Positions 25,556-33,693 of a stretch of 52,651 bases of DNA are shown here, one piece after another. The translations under genes were made by a program, and so were the position numbers. The stretch's first letter is position 1. Every line of letters begins with the position of its first letter. Source of the stretch: Verrucomicrobiota bacterium (lineage in GTDB: Bacteria; Verrucomicrobiota; Verrucomicrobiia; Limisphaerales; Fontisphaeraceae); NCBI GenBank assembly GCA_037139415.1, contig JBAXGN010000024.1, forward strand, positions 1 through 52,651, read 5' to 3'. The notes beneath the pieces are model-generated. The model saw only the letters and a program-made list of their open reading frames with translations. It did not search any database and was not told where the DNA came from.

Positions 25556-27541
25556 TCATTTTGAAAAATCCAACTGCCGATGCAGGGGGCCGACGCTCAC
25601 CGAAATCTTGTCGCTCCCAAAGTCCCCGTTGAGATAGGGGCTTTGATAGGTCTTTGCCGGGCGCAGATCCACCGGCTTGCCGTTGATGCGGGGCAAGGAG
25701 AAGTGGTCGGGGGCTTTGGCATCGTAGAGCGTGACTTCGAGGTGGTTGGCCACCGGGCCGAACTGGTAATCCACCTTGTCCGGAGTGACGTTCAGGCGGT
25801 TGGCGAGCACAGTGGCCTTGAATTTGTCGAATGATTCGTGGCTCACAAGGTCGCCGGCGTGGAGGAGAAGACGTGACCTGTCGGTGGGCTTGTTGAAGTT
25901 CGCAGGTGTGGCCAGCGCCTGCTTCCTAACCCACTGGTATCCGCCATCAAGAAACTTCACCCCGACGAAAGCCTTCCCGTTGCTGGCGAAAATCCAGCCA
26001 GCCTCCTCCACCTTCTTCAGCGCCTTGCCCTCGAAGCCGATGCCGACCGCATCCGTGTTGTAGGATCCGAGGGTACTGCGGCCCAGCGGCGCGATGCGCT
26101 GAAGAATAAGGACGTTTTCGTGCTGCACGCTCCAGAAGGAGTGTTGGGGACGTCCACCGCCCCCATGCCCGATCTCCGGATACACGGCGCAAACATCGTT
26201 GCTTGAAGGGTCGTCGAAGAACATCCCGCACGCACGTTTCTGCCTGGAGATGCCGGAATACTTCAGAGACGGAGTGCCGGTTTTCGGATCGGGCATGGTG
26301 AGGGCCGGATTCTGAAGGGTACTGCCCAGCAGATAATGCGGTGTGCGGTAAGCGTAGTTGACCAAAGCCGAGTCGGCGGCGAGTCGTTGGCCCACCTCTT
26401 CTCCAGATTTGGCCGTTTCAAGTTCCCCGAGGACACGATTGCGGATGACGAAAGGCGCTGTTGCCGGATAGGCCCGCTTGCGCAGGAGAATCGCCTCGGG
26501 AGGCAGTTGGTAGCGACTGGTCTCGATCACGCGGGAATGACTCGATCCCGCTGACTGGCCTTCCGAGGCGTAGAGCAGGTTCTTGTAAGATTCGAACGCA
26601 TTAGGGGCGTATTCAGCCCGGCTTCTTCCCCCTCCGCGACGTCCGCGCACCGAAATCTGTTCCTCTTCGACAAAGGCCAGATCGAGCAACAAGCCGAATC
26701 GCCTGCGGATAACGGGATCGGGGGCGAGTTCGTGCAGATTGAAAAGGGCCGGCCAGGAATACTTCTGGTAAGTGTTCGAGCCGACTTCGACCCAAAGCCC
26801 GCTCTGGGCGCGTCGGCGCGGCCATTCACGGAGAAATGCCGCGTGGGCATCGGCATGTTCCGCAACCGTGTGCCCATCCGCCAGCTTCCGGTCGCAGTAA
26901 GCCGGGTCTTCCTTCAGCAGGACGGTGACCAGGTAGTAGTTCGGCCGCCGGTTCAGGTCGTGGTTCTCCGTGCCGAGCAGCAGGAACAGGTTATCCAGCC
27001 CAGTGTCGGTGATCCGGCTTTCTCCGCTGACCCAGAGCCAAAGCGCCTCCTTCATGGCGGCTTCCGTTTCCGGCTTCAACCGTCCGGGAAAATGCAGGCT
27101 TTTCGCGTGGAAGAGGCAGAGGGTCCGCACGTAGTCGGTGACGGAAAAGAAGGTCCAGGGCGCATTTCCAGGCTGCTCCGGGGTGGCGATGGGTTGGTTC
27201 CCATGTTTCCGGATCAGGTCGATATAATCGTTCGCCTGTTTGACCAGCCGCGCATTGGCCACGTCCACCTTCTCATTCAGGTAGAGGGCCGAGAGGGTCC
27301 AGAGATTGTCACCCCAGATGCCCGGGGGCCAGGCCGAGTCCTTGGCGATGGTTTTGCGCAGGATCTCTTCACGCAGCTTGAGCGAAGCCTTGTGGGTTGC
27401 TGCAACGAGCTGATCGAGGTCCGCATATCCCAAGTCCCAGGGATATTTCCCCCCAGGGTTTTCCTGCGCCATAACGTGCAAAACACCAAGGCATAAGCCC
27501 CCTGCGAATAGTCCGATGAGCTGTTTCTTAACTAATTTCAT
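25556..27541 (-). CDS. Secreted alpha/alpha-toroid, polysaccharide-lyase-like protein
   Basis: A 661-aa exported protein (signal KKQLIGLFAGGLCLGVLHVM). Residues about 30-390 look helical with aromatic-rich segments (GIWGDNLWTLSALYLNEKVD, APWTFFSVTDYVRTLCLFHA), and have a LGTENHDLNRRPNYYL motif of the kind found in (alpha/alpha)-barrel lyases and glycosidases, where Asn and His line the active site. The C-terminal 270 residues are beta-rich (SFWSVQHENVLILQRIAPLG, VDYQFGPVANHLEVTLYD), as in heparinase II/III or alginate-lyase-like enzymes. The specific family is not certain. It is followed by the sialate O-acetylesterase and preceded by a chimeric pseudogene whose frame overlaps its start by 14 nt. 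Confidence 0.6.
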   Translation of the reverse strand: MKLVKKQLIGLFAGGLCLGVLHVMAQENPGGKYPWDLGYADLDQLVAATHKASLKLREEILRKTIAKDSAWPPGIWGDNLWTLSALYLNEKVDVANARLVKQANDYIDLIRKHGNQPIATPEQPGNAPWTFFSVTDYVRTLCLFHAKSLHFPGRLKPETEAAMKEALWLWVSGESRITDTGLDNLFLLLGTENHDLNRRPNYYLVTVLLKEDPAYCDRKLADGHTVAEHADAHAAFLREWPRRRAQSGLWVEVGSNTYQKYSWPALFNLHELAPDPVIRRRFGLLLDLAFVEEEQISVRGRRGGGRSRAEYAPNAFESYKNLLYASEGQSAGSSHSRVIETSRYQLPPEAILLRKRAYPATAPFVIRNRVLGELETAKSGEEVGQRLAADSALVNYAYRTPHYLLGSTLQNPALTMPDPKTGTPSLKYSGISRQKRACGMFFDDPSSNDVCAVYPEIGHGGGGRPQHSFWSVQHENVLILQRIAPLGRSTLGSYNTDAVGIGFEGKALKKVEEAGWIFASNGKAFVGVKFLDGGYQWVRKQALATPANFNKPTDRSRLLLHAGDLVSHESFDKFKATVLANRLNVTPDKVDYQFGPVANHLEVTLYDAKAPDHFSLPRINGKPVDLRPAKTYQSPYLNGDFGSDKISVSVGPLHRQLDFSK

Positions 27542-27875
27542 TTTTGTGTATCATAAAGGGCCTTGAGAACTGCCTGGTAGGTTGGGCGCGGCTGGAACTG
27601 CTCGTCAAACAAGCGGGCCTTCTGCCCGACCAGCCAATGTTGGTTGACTGCTTCTGATACCAGCGGGTCCATGGGCCGAAATCCTTGTGGCTGATGCCGC
27701 CGCTGAACTCGGTGTGGAGACCGATGTCCTTGGGAATGGGGCCGGCCTTGCCGCCACTGCTCTCCTGAACGGCAGCGAAGGACGGGTCGGTGCCCCCTTG
27801 CGTGTAGAGCGGCTCGGCGGACGGCAAGCTGACAGTGAGGAACGCTGAGAATAGGGTAGTTGCTATGATTTTCAT
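27528..27875 (-). pseudogene. Chimeric pseudogene: N-terminus of the 29275-30147 paralogue joined to another gene's tail
   Basis: The first 74 residues after the signal peptide copy the protein at 29275-30147 (EPLYTQGGTDPSFAAVQESS, IPKDIGLHTEFSGG, WTRWYQ). An in-frame deletion of 28 codons removes the segment between two GGK/GK lysine-glycine sites. After WTRWYQ the match ends, and the frame continues as nonsense (KQSTNIGWSGRRPACLTSSS), because the DNA from about 27656 belongs to another gene read one frame over. The product would lack most of its fold. It is transcribed between the BNR_4 gene and the toroid gene. Confidence 0.7.
27538..27657 (-). pseudogene. C-terminal tail fragment of another hydrolase (GH10-xylanase-like)
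   Basis: In a frame different from that of the pseudogene above, the minus strand reads SEAVNQHWLVGQKARLFDEQ followed by FQPRPTYQAVLKALYDTQK and a stop. The pattern ARLFDEQFQPRPxYxAVLKAL is that of the end of GH10 endo-xylanases, where the barrel closes with 'LFD(E)..QPKPAY'. The remaining 300-odd residues of such an enzyme are gone. This supports a deletion that fused the 5' end of a jelly-roll gene with the 3' end of a former xylanase-type gene. The family name is from memory and is the weak point. Confidence 0.5.
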
Positions 27876-27881
27876 GGAGAG

Positions 27882-29231
27882 TCACTCAGCCTTTGCCTTT
27901 ACCGGCGTGCTGAGCACGAGCAGGATTTTATGGTGTTTAGGTTTGTCGCCATGGGCGCGATCCTTCTCCGGGAAAACGGTATAGACGAGGTTTCCCGTCT
28001 CGCGAAAATAGTCCGGATTCGGATGATGCGGCTGGTAGGGCAAATGGAGCTTTGATACATCCACCTTTTCGGAATCGTCTTCTTCGTCTTCGTCTTTTAC
28101 CTTCGCGGTCTGATTACCGACTGGGGAACCGAGGCTCTTTGCCTGCTCAGTCCATTTTCCGTTTTCCAAAACCAGAGTATGAGCGCCAGTCTTGTGATCG
28201 AAGGCTTTGACGACCGGGTGATTTTTCGCGTCAATGCTCAGCCCTGGCAAGAGTCCCACCCAAGGTGGCCGCCCGTCGTGCCTGGAGTAAACGACGTCGG
28301 CCTGGTGCGGGCCGGGCTCGGCGCGCATGGGCAATTGAATCAGCGATCCATCGCCGCGGTGGAAGGTTTTGCCGTCATCGTCGGAATAGGCGTAAAGCAC
28401 GTCGCTGCCGGTGTGCCTGCCTTTGGCTGAGGGTGTGTTCTCGTTAAGGAGGCCAAAGGCCAGGTGCAGGCGTTTGTTTTTGTCCCAGCGGATGACTGCA
28501 TGCGGTTGCGTATAGGAGAAGTTGCCGCCTTCGCCATTGTCCTCCCAGGCGGTCATGGGTTTGCCGGGAGCCTGCCTAGCTCGTTTATTGCTCGATATTT
28601 GGGCAGCGGGCACCTCGTCCCCGAGCATGGACCAGGTCTGAGTTTTGGCATCCAGCACGCTGATGCCGATTCCCCAGACCGGTTCCGCGCAGCGAATGGA
28701 ATGGTAAAGCACGCCGTCCGGACTGCGGAAAAGGTGCGGGTAGGTGACGTTAAATCCCTGGGGCCGCTTATTGGTGCCCATTTTCGAGGTGTAAATGAAT
28801 TCGGAGATGTCCTCCGGATTTTTGGAAACCCAATGTTTCACATACGCCGATGAGTGCATGTCGCCCACGACATGGATGTAGCCCAGCGCATCGGTGGCGA
28901 TGGTGTAGAAGCGGTGCGGATCATCCCCCGTGACGTGGCCGGGCATGAGCGGAAACATCTGCGCCTCGCCGCCTTGGAGCGGCACTTTGACGATCATCGT
29001 CTTATACCCCGGCAAAAGGACCCATAGGTAAACGTGCCCGTTATAAACATGCGTGGTGACGCGCACCATAAAGCGGTCTTCGATGCAACCGCTAAAATCC
29101 CAGAGGACTTTGGTTTCGTATCTCGTCTCGTTCTGGCCGTCGGGCTTGTTTTCGGCACGGAGGGACGCGAGGCCCAGAAGGCAGACCAGGGTCAGGAACA
29201 GGGTGAGTTTTGGTGATGGCAGTCTTGTCAT
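27882..29231 (-). CDS. Secreted BNR_4 beta-propeller protein
   Basis: The frame is open from 29312, but the ATG at 29231 starts a clean signal peptide (LTLFLTLVCLLGLASLRAEN) and is preferred; the product is 449 aa. YTIATDALGYIHVVGDMHSS, FNVTYPHLFRSPDGVLYHSI, VLYAYSDDDGKTFHRGDGS and VVYSRHDGRPP are blades of the BNR_4 (PF15892) propeller family, found in polysaccharide lyases (ulvan-type) and in other secreted glycan-associated proteins. No catalytic residues can be assigned by eye. An acidic insertion (KVKDEDEEDDSEKVD) lies near residue 380. It is followed within 6 nt by the chimeric pseudogene and preceded by the jelly-roll protein gene. Confidence 0.7.
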   Translation of the reverse strand: MTRLPSPKLTLFLTLVCLLGLASLRAENKPDGQNETRYETKVLWDFSGCIEDRFMVRVTTHVYNGHVYLWVLLPGYKTMIVKVPLQGGEAQMFPLMPGHVTGDDPHRFYTIATDALGYIHVVGDMHSSAYVKHWVSKNPEDISEFIYTSKMGTNKRPQGFNVTYPHLFRSPDGVLYHSIRCAEPVWGIGISVLDAKTQTWSMLGDEVPAAQISSNKRARQAPGKPMTAWEDNGEGGNFSYTQPHAVIRWDKNKRLHLAFGLLNENTPSAKGRHTGSDVLYAYSDDDGKTFHRGDGSLIQLPMRAEPGPHQADVVYSRHDGRPPWVGLLPGLSIDAKNHPVVKAFDHKTGAHTLVLENGKWTEQAKSLGSPVGNQTAKVKDEDEEDDSEKVDVSKLHLPYQPHHPNPDYFRETGNLVYTVFPEKDRAHGDKPKHHKILLVLSTPVKAKAE

Positions 29232-29274
29232 GGCGGAGATGAATTGGGGGTTCATGTGCATTTCATGGCGGCCG

Positions 29275-30147
29275 TCATTTGACACCTGTCCGGATCGTGA
29301 CCCCGGTGACAAAAATCATGGCATCATTGGGGACGGTTTGGCCTTTTTTCGAGCCACAATACATCCCCCAGCGGAAGCTGATCTTGTTGTCTTTGGCCTT
29401 GGGACCGGTCCCTTGGGTCACCAGCTTCCAGGGACCGGCATCGAGCGGCGCTTTCTGATATACCTCATAATCCGCTCCGTTCGCCCGGACTTTGACGCTG
29501 AGGGATTTGCCCGTCAGGTTTTGAGCCATGCTGATTTCCCGCTCCAGGCCGGGCACAGGCCGGCGGCGGAGGAAATGGAGCTCGCCTGCAGCGGTCATAT
29601 CAATGTGGAAGGGCCAAAGGAAAGCATTGCCCGCAGCGTCTTTGCCCTCGTGAAACAATTGGAAGATGCACGCACCGACCGGCTTCATGATCGTGTAAGT
29701 TCCTTCCCATTCGCGCCAAGTGTCGGGAGCGGCGGTGAGGTTGTGCGTGAAGATTTCGACGCGTCCCGGCGAACCCTTCTCGGCGTCGCCGCCGCGGATG
29801 TTTTGTTCGCCTTTGAACAGGCGGAACACCTGAACATTGCCGTCTTCCTGATACCAGCGCGTCCATTGGCCGAAGTCCTTGCGGTGGATGCCGCCGCTGA
29901 ACTCGGTGTGGAGGCCAATGTCCTTGGGAATGGGACCGGCCTTGCCAGCCTGTTTTTCCAGCAGCTCGTGGTTCACATGGATGCTGGAGCCGAGGGCGCC
30001 GCCCTTGTTGAATCTCTCGCCGGGTTTGCCGCCACTGCTCTCCTGAACGGCCGCGAAGGACGGGTCGGTGCCCTCTTGCGTGTAGAGCGGCTCGGCGGCG
30101 AGCAGGCTGGTGGTGAGGAGCAGGGTGAAGGCGTTTGTTGTTTTCAT
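29275..30147 (-). CDS. Secreted jelly-roll protein, polysaccharide-lyase-like
   Basis: A 290-aa exported protein with a signal peptide (FTLLLTTSLLAAEPLYTQE). It contains QWTRWYQEDGNVQVFRLFKG, GRVEIFTHNLTAAPDTWREW, IFQLFHEGKDAAGNAFLWPF and ISFRWGMYCGSKKGQT. Alternating aromatic strands and the RW-FR-K pattern resemble concanavalin-A-like polysaccharide lyases (PL7/PL14/PL20 type) or glucanase-like binding proteins. I cannot fix the family. Its ATG overlaps the stop of the sulfatase by 4 nt, so translation of the two may be coupled. A broken second copy of its first 75 residues sits at 27660-27875. Confidence 0.6.
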   Translation of the reverse strand: MKTTNAFTLLLTTSLLAAEPLYTQEGTDPSFAAVQESSGGKPGERFNKGGALGSSIHVNHELLEKQAGKAGPIPKDIGLHTEFSGGIHRKDFGQWTRWYQEDGNVQVFRLFKGEQNIRGGDAEKGSPGRVEIFTHNLTAAPDTWREWEGTYTIMKPVGACIFQLFHEGKDAAGNAFLWPFHIDMTAAGELHFLRRRPVPGLEREISMAQNLTGKSLSVKVRANGADYEVYQKAPLDAGPWKLVTQGTGPKAKDNKISFRWGMYCGSKKGQTVPNDAMIFVTGVTIRTGVK

Positions 30148-32069
30148 TTAACTTGGTCTGTCGGCACGCTACGGACGCGAATGCCGGTAAAGAACTCGGA
30201 GTCGGCGATGGGACGGTAGCGAGTGTCCTTGCCGGTTGTCCAGATCGGCGTGGTGGTGCCGTCGGCGTGACGAATCCGCAGATTGTCGAGATAGACTTTG
30301 AAGGTGCCGGGCTTGCCGCCTTTGAAGACGAGGCCGTGGCGCGGAAGTATTCCCGGTGCGCTGCTGCAAAGGCCGATGACGCGATGTTCCCATATGCCGG
30401 GACCGCCTCTGGGTTCAGGACCGGCCGCCTGCTCACGGCCAAATTGGTCGAACCCCTCACCGCGCTTGAAATTGAGCGAGATGGACTTGTTGTCGTTACC
30501 CTTGAACGGCGAGTAATAATATCCTTGCCGCAAGCTGTCGGCGGCAATGGCGATGTCATATTCCACGTAATCCGTGGCGAATTGATGGCCCTCGAACCCG
30601 GCGAAAGGAACAACGAGGGTATCTTTCGGTTTGGCCTTTCCCGTAACGGTAACACTGATTTCTAGCACCTCGCCCTCGGGCGCGGGTTTCGCGTCGAACT
30701 TCGCGGGAACGGGCTGATGCGTGAGCGCCGCGCCGAGGGATTCGACCCACGCGTTCATCTGGGCGGTAAGCGACTTCACCACGTCGGGATGCGCGTCGGC
30801 GACGTTCTTTGTTTCTGCGATGTCAGCGCGGATGTCGTACAAGTCGGTATGATCGAAGAACCGATGTAACCGCCAGTCGGCGGTGCGGATCGCGTCTTCG
30901 TTGTGCCACGCCCAGTAATAGCTCGCCACCGGGCTGGTGGTGTTATCGCGTAACGCCGGCCAGATGTTTTTGCCGTCGAGTGGACGCGTCGCGGGCATTT
31001 CCAAACCCGCCATGGCCATCAACGTGGGAAACATGTCGAGCGCACCGCAGAGGCCGTCCCACTTCCGTCCGGCGAGCTTGCCGTTCGGCCAGTGGATAAC
31101 CGTTGGCAGGTGTGTCCCGCCCTCAAAGACGCTGTGCTTGCCGCCGCGGAACGGAAGGTTGCTGCCATCCTTGGTCGCGCCATTGTCGCTGGTGAAGACG
31201 ACGATGGTGTTGTCACGCAGGCCGAGCTTGTCGAGTTCGGCGAGAATGCTCGCGAGATTTTTGTCCATCGCCTGTACCATTGCAGCATAGGTTCGTTTGG
31301 TTTCGTCCGTCACTTTCGCATCCACGCCTGCCAAGTCCGAGTCTTTCGCTTGCAGTGGTGCGTGGACAATATGAAACGGGACGTAGCAGAAGAACGGGCG
31401 GGCCTTGTTCTCGCGAATGAATTCCAAGACGTGCCCCGTGATCAGGTCCTCGGTGTAGCCGACGTCTTGGGGCCGGTATTCCAAATTATGCCACCAACTC
31501 ACCGGGCCGCGTCCTTGCACGGTGCGCCGCGTGAAATAATCCGCGCCGCCGCCATAATAGACCCAGGCTTCGTCAAAGCCGTGGGCGTTGACACCGAGAC
31601 CGCCTTTGAGTTTCTTGTTCGGCATGGACTTCCAAGCGTCCTCAAACGCCCGACGATATTCGGGCGTGTCGGGGTCTTCGCCGTTGTGCCATTTGCCAAA
31701 GATGCCGGTTCGGTAGCCGTTCGCCTTGAAACCCTCGGCGATGGTGGTTTCCTCTTTCGCAAGTTCACCGCCCACTTCCGGTCCGGTGCCAACGCGGAAC
31801 GGGTGCCGGCCAGTGAGCAACATCGCACGTGTCGGAGAGCAAACACACCAAGCCATGAAGTTGGGCAGTTCGACGCCCTGTTTGAAAAGCTTGTCAATTT
31901 GCGGCGTTGGGATGTTGCCGCCGGGATGCGCACTGATGTCGCTCCAGCCGAGGTCATCGGCCAGCATGTAAACGATGTTGGGCTTGGCTGCCGGCTTGGC
32001 TGAATCGGCGGCTGGCAGCGCGGCCAGCGGTGCCAGCAGCAGGGTGGCGAGGATGAGGATGTGTTTCAT
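30144..32069 (-). CDS. Secreted type I sulfatase with an extra C-terminal beta domain
   Basis: The ATG at 32069 is chosen because it opens the signal peptide (MKHILILATLLLAPLAALPA); the open frame upstream overlaps the preceding gene. The metal site starts with NIVYMLADDLGWSD. Cys77 in CVCSPTRAMLLTGR is the CxPxR site oxidised to formylglycine. TIVVFTSDNGATKDG and KWDGLCGALDMFPT are further sulfatase blocks. The sulfatase fold ends near residue 450. About 190 further residues (EVLEISVTVTGKAKPKDTLV, YVEYDIAIAADSL, KVYLDNLRIRHADGTTT) look like a beta-sandwich, possibly carbohydrate-binding. It needs a formylglycine-generating maturase, not seen here. Transcribed 34 nt after the GH28/49-like gene; likely periplasmic or secreted. 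Confidence 0.88.
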   Translation of the reverse strand: MKHILILATLLLAPLAALPAADSAKPAAKPNIVYMLADDLGWSDISAHPGGNIPTPQIDKLFKQGVELPNFMAWCVCSPTRAMLLTGRHPFRVGTGPEVGGELAKEETTIAEGFKANGYRTGIFGKWHNGEDPDTPEYRRAFEDAWKSMPNKKLKGGLGVNAHGFDEAWVYYGGGADYFTRRTVQGRGPVSWWHNLEYRPQDVGYTEDLITGHVLEFIRENKARPFFCYVPFHIVHAPLQAKDSDLAGVDAKVTDETKRTYAAMVQAMDKNLASILAELDKLGLRDNTIVVFTSDNGATKDGSNLPFRGGKHSVFEGGTHLPTVIHWPNGKLAGRKWDGLCGALDMFPTLMAMAGLEMPATRPLDGKNIWPALRDNTTSPVASYYWAWHNEDAIRTADWRLHRFFDHTDLYDIRADIAETKNVADAHPDVVKSLTAQMNAWVESLGAALTHQPVPAKFDAKPAPEGEVLEISVTVTGKAKPKDTLVVPFAGFEGHQFATDYVEYDIAIAADSLRQGYYYSPFKGNDNKSISLNFKRGEGFDQFGREQAAGPEPRGGPGIWEHRVIGLCSSAPGILPRHGLVFKGGKPGTFKVYLDNLRIRHADGTTTPIWTTGKDTRYRPIADSEFFTGIRVRSVPTDQVK

Positions 32070-32103
32070 GGTTTGTTTTGTCTGATTAAATTTATTGCCG
32101 CAT

Positions 32104-33693
32104 TCACGGCTTGGAACCGGTGTTTGGTGCAAAGATGAGCCCGTCAACGAACTCGTTCGTTTTGAAAAACTGTGAGTCGCGCACTGGTTTCCCAGCGAGC
32201 GTGAGGTTCTCGAAGGTGAGGTTGCGGATGCGCGCGTCGGCCTGGCCCCAGAGGATTTGGGGTTCACCCAGAACGCTGGGCGCGGCGATGGATAGGTTCT
32301 GGAAGAGGATGCCCGACAAGTCTCCGGCGGCGCGCTTTGCCGCGTGTTTCGAATAGGGTTCGGGCATGGTCATGCAGATAAAGAACTGCTGCAGCGTCGG
32401 TCTGGGATCCTCGATGTTGATGTTGCGAAAGACCACCCCGGCACCAGCGGCGCGGCCGCCTTCCCCGCGCATGTTAAAAACCCGACCGCCGCTCCATTTC
32501 TCCCATTTGGCCCGCGCATAGATCACATCGCAATCTTCCACCACCAACTGGCGGTCAGCTAGCTGCGGCAGGGCGCTCAGGACGAACGACGAACCGTTGG
32601 CGTCATTCCACAGCACGGTGCGGCGAATGCCCAGGCCGTTTACATAGAGCGAATCATCCTGGGTGCGGAGGAAGCAGTCCTCGATCAGCGTATTCCCGAA
32701 GGGATTGATCCCGTCGCCATTGGCGCGCCAGGTGAAGATCTTGGTCCACTGGACCGCGTTGGGATGATCCGCTTGGTAGGGGCTCACCAGCATGAGCGAG
32801 TGAGTAGCCGAGTCGGCGATAGTGATGCCTTCCACACGGGTGTCGGTGGTGCCAATTACCTCAATCGGACGGTAGCGCCCGTGGTCCTTGTCTGAAACGG
32901 CTGGCGCAACATACTTGGGATGCTTCAGCCGAGATCCCGACAAGGTGCCGAGGCCGAAGATGCGGATGTGATGACCGTCGCCCCATTTTCGGTTGGAGAG
33001 TGTGCCGTAAACTATCGCGTCTCCGGGGATGTAATATTGGCGATTGGCATGAAGCGGGAAAGCCAGCCCAACATCGTGAACGCCGGGGAGGAAATAGAGC
33101 GTGGTCCAGGGCCCGTCGGATGGCGGAGTATCGCCGGGTTTCACGGTCAACACGCCAGGATCATTCGGCTTGGGTTTGCCGACCAAAGGCGGGTTGGCAA
33201 AGAGGGAGATGGTATGGATAGGCGGTCCTTTGTAGCCCTTGCCCGTGTCCTGCCCGTCCATCTGGCCATCAATATCCACGGCGACGAGGCAGGGTTTATC
33301 AAGTCTGACGAGAACCTTGCCGTCTTTCACGGAACACACGGACGCTTTGCGTTGCGGATGCACTGCTGCGGAGTGAATCGGCTGGCCGTTGACGCGGGCA
33401 ATTTCGATCTCCACCGCACCGGCGGTTTCAAAGTTCACGTAGGCGTGTGTCCAGCCCGCCAACGTGTCGAAGTAGGCGTCCGTCTTCTTTTCGATGGTCT
33501 TGCAGACGGTCTCCCAAGCGAAGGCGCTCCGCCACTCGCTGCCATCGCTGGCAGAGCGCACACGCACTTTGTAATGCTCCGAGGCTGCGAGCCCTGGCAC
33601 GGGCGGATAGACAACCAACTCGTCGTCGGCGGACAGCGCGGCCAGTGGCGCGAGCAGCAGGGCGGAGAGGGTGAGGATGAATGGGTGTTTCAT
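32104..33693 (-). CDS. Secreted right-handed beta-helix glycosidase (GH28/GH49-like)
   Basis: The ATG at 33693 gives a signal peptide (MKHPFILTLSALLLAPLAAL) and overlaps the DUF4038 gene stop as ATGA; product 529 aa. The N-terminal 180 residues form a beta domain (VNFETAGAVEIEIARVNGQ). The helix has HHIRIFGLGTLSGSRLKH, VEGITIADSATHSLMLVSP, FTWRANGDGINPFGNTLIED, LRTQDDSLYVNG and VVFRNINIEDPRPT. The pair of aspartates in QDDS, with the Asp of NGDG, fits the catalytic triad of GH28 polygalacturonases or GH49 dextranases. The domain layout (N-terminal beta-sandwich plus helix) recalls GH49. The sugar specificity cannot be set by eye. Confidence 0.75.
   Translation of the reverse strand: MKHPFILTLSALLLAPLAALSADDELVVYPPVPGLAASEHYKVRVRSASDGSEWRSAFAWETVCKTIEKKTDAYFDTLAGWTHAYVNFETAGAVEIEIARVNGQPIHSAAVHPQRKASVCSVKDGKVLVRLDKPCLVAVDIDGQMDGQDTGKGYKGPPIHTISLFANPPLVGKPKPNDPGVLTVKPGDTPPSDGPWTTLYFLPGVHDVGLAFPLHANRQYYIPGDAIVYGTLSNRKWGDGHHIRIFGLGTLSGSRLKHPKYVAPAVSDKDHGRYRPIEVIGTTDTRVEGITIADSATHSLMLVSPYQADHPNAVQWTKIFTWRANGDGINPFGNTLIEDCFLRTQDDSLYVNGLGIRRTVLWNDANGSSFVLSALPQLADRQLVVEDCDVIYARAKWEKWSGGRVFNMRGEGGRAAGAGVVFRNINIEDPRPTLQQFFICMTMPEPYSKHAAKRAAGDLSGILFQNLSIAAPSVLGEPQILWGQADARIRNLTFENLTLAGKPVRDSQFFKTNEFVDGLIFAPNTGSKP

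Noticed and set aside
29053-30219. A 388-codon plus-strand open frame
   Set aside because: Antisense to the jelly-roll and BNR_4 genes and crossing their junction, so it cannot be a conserved gene.
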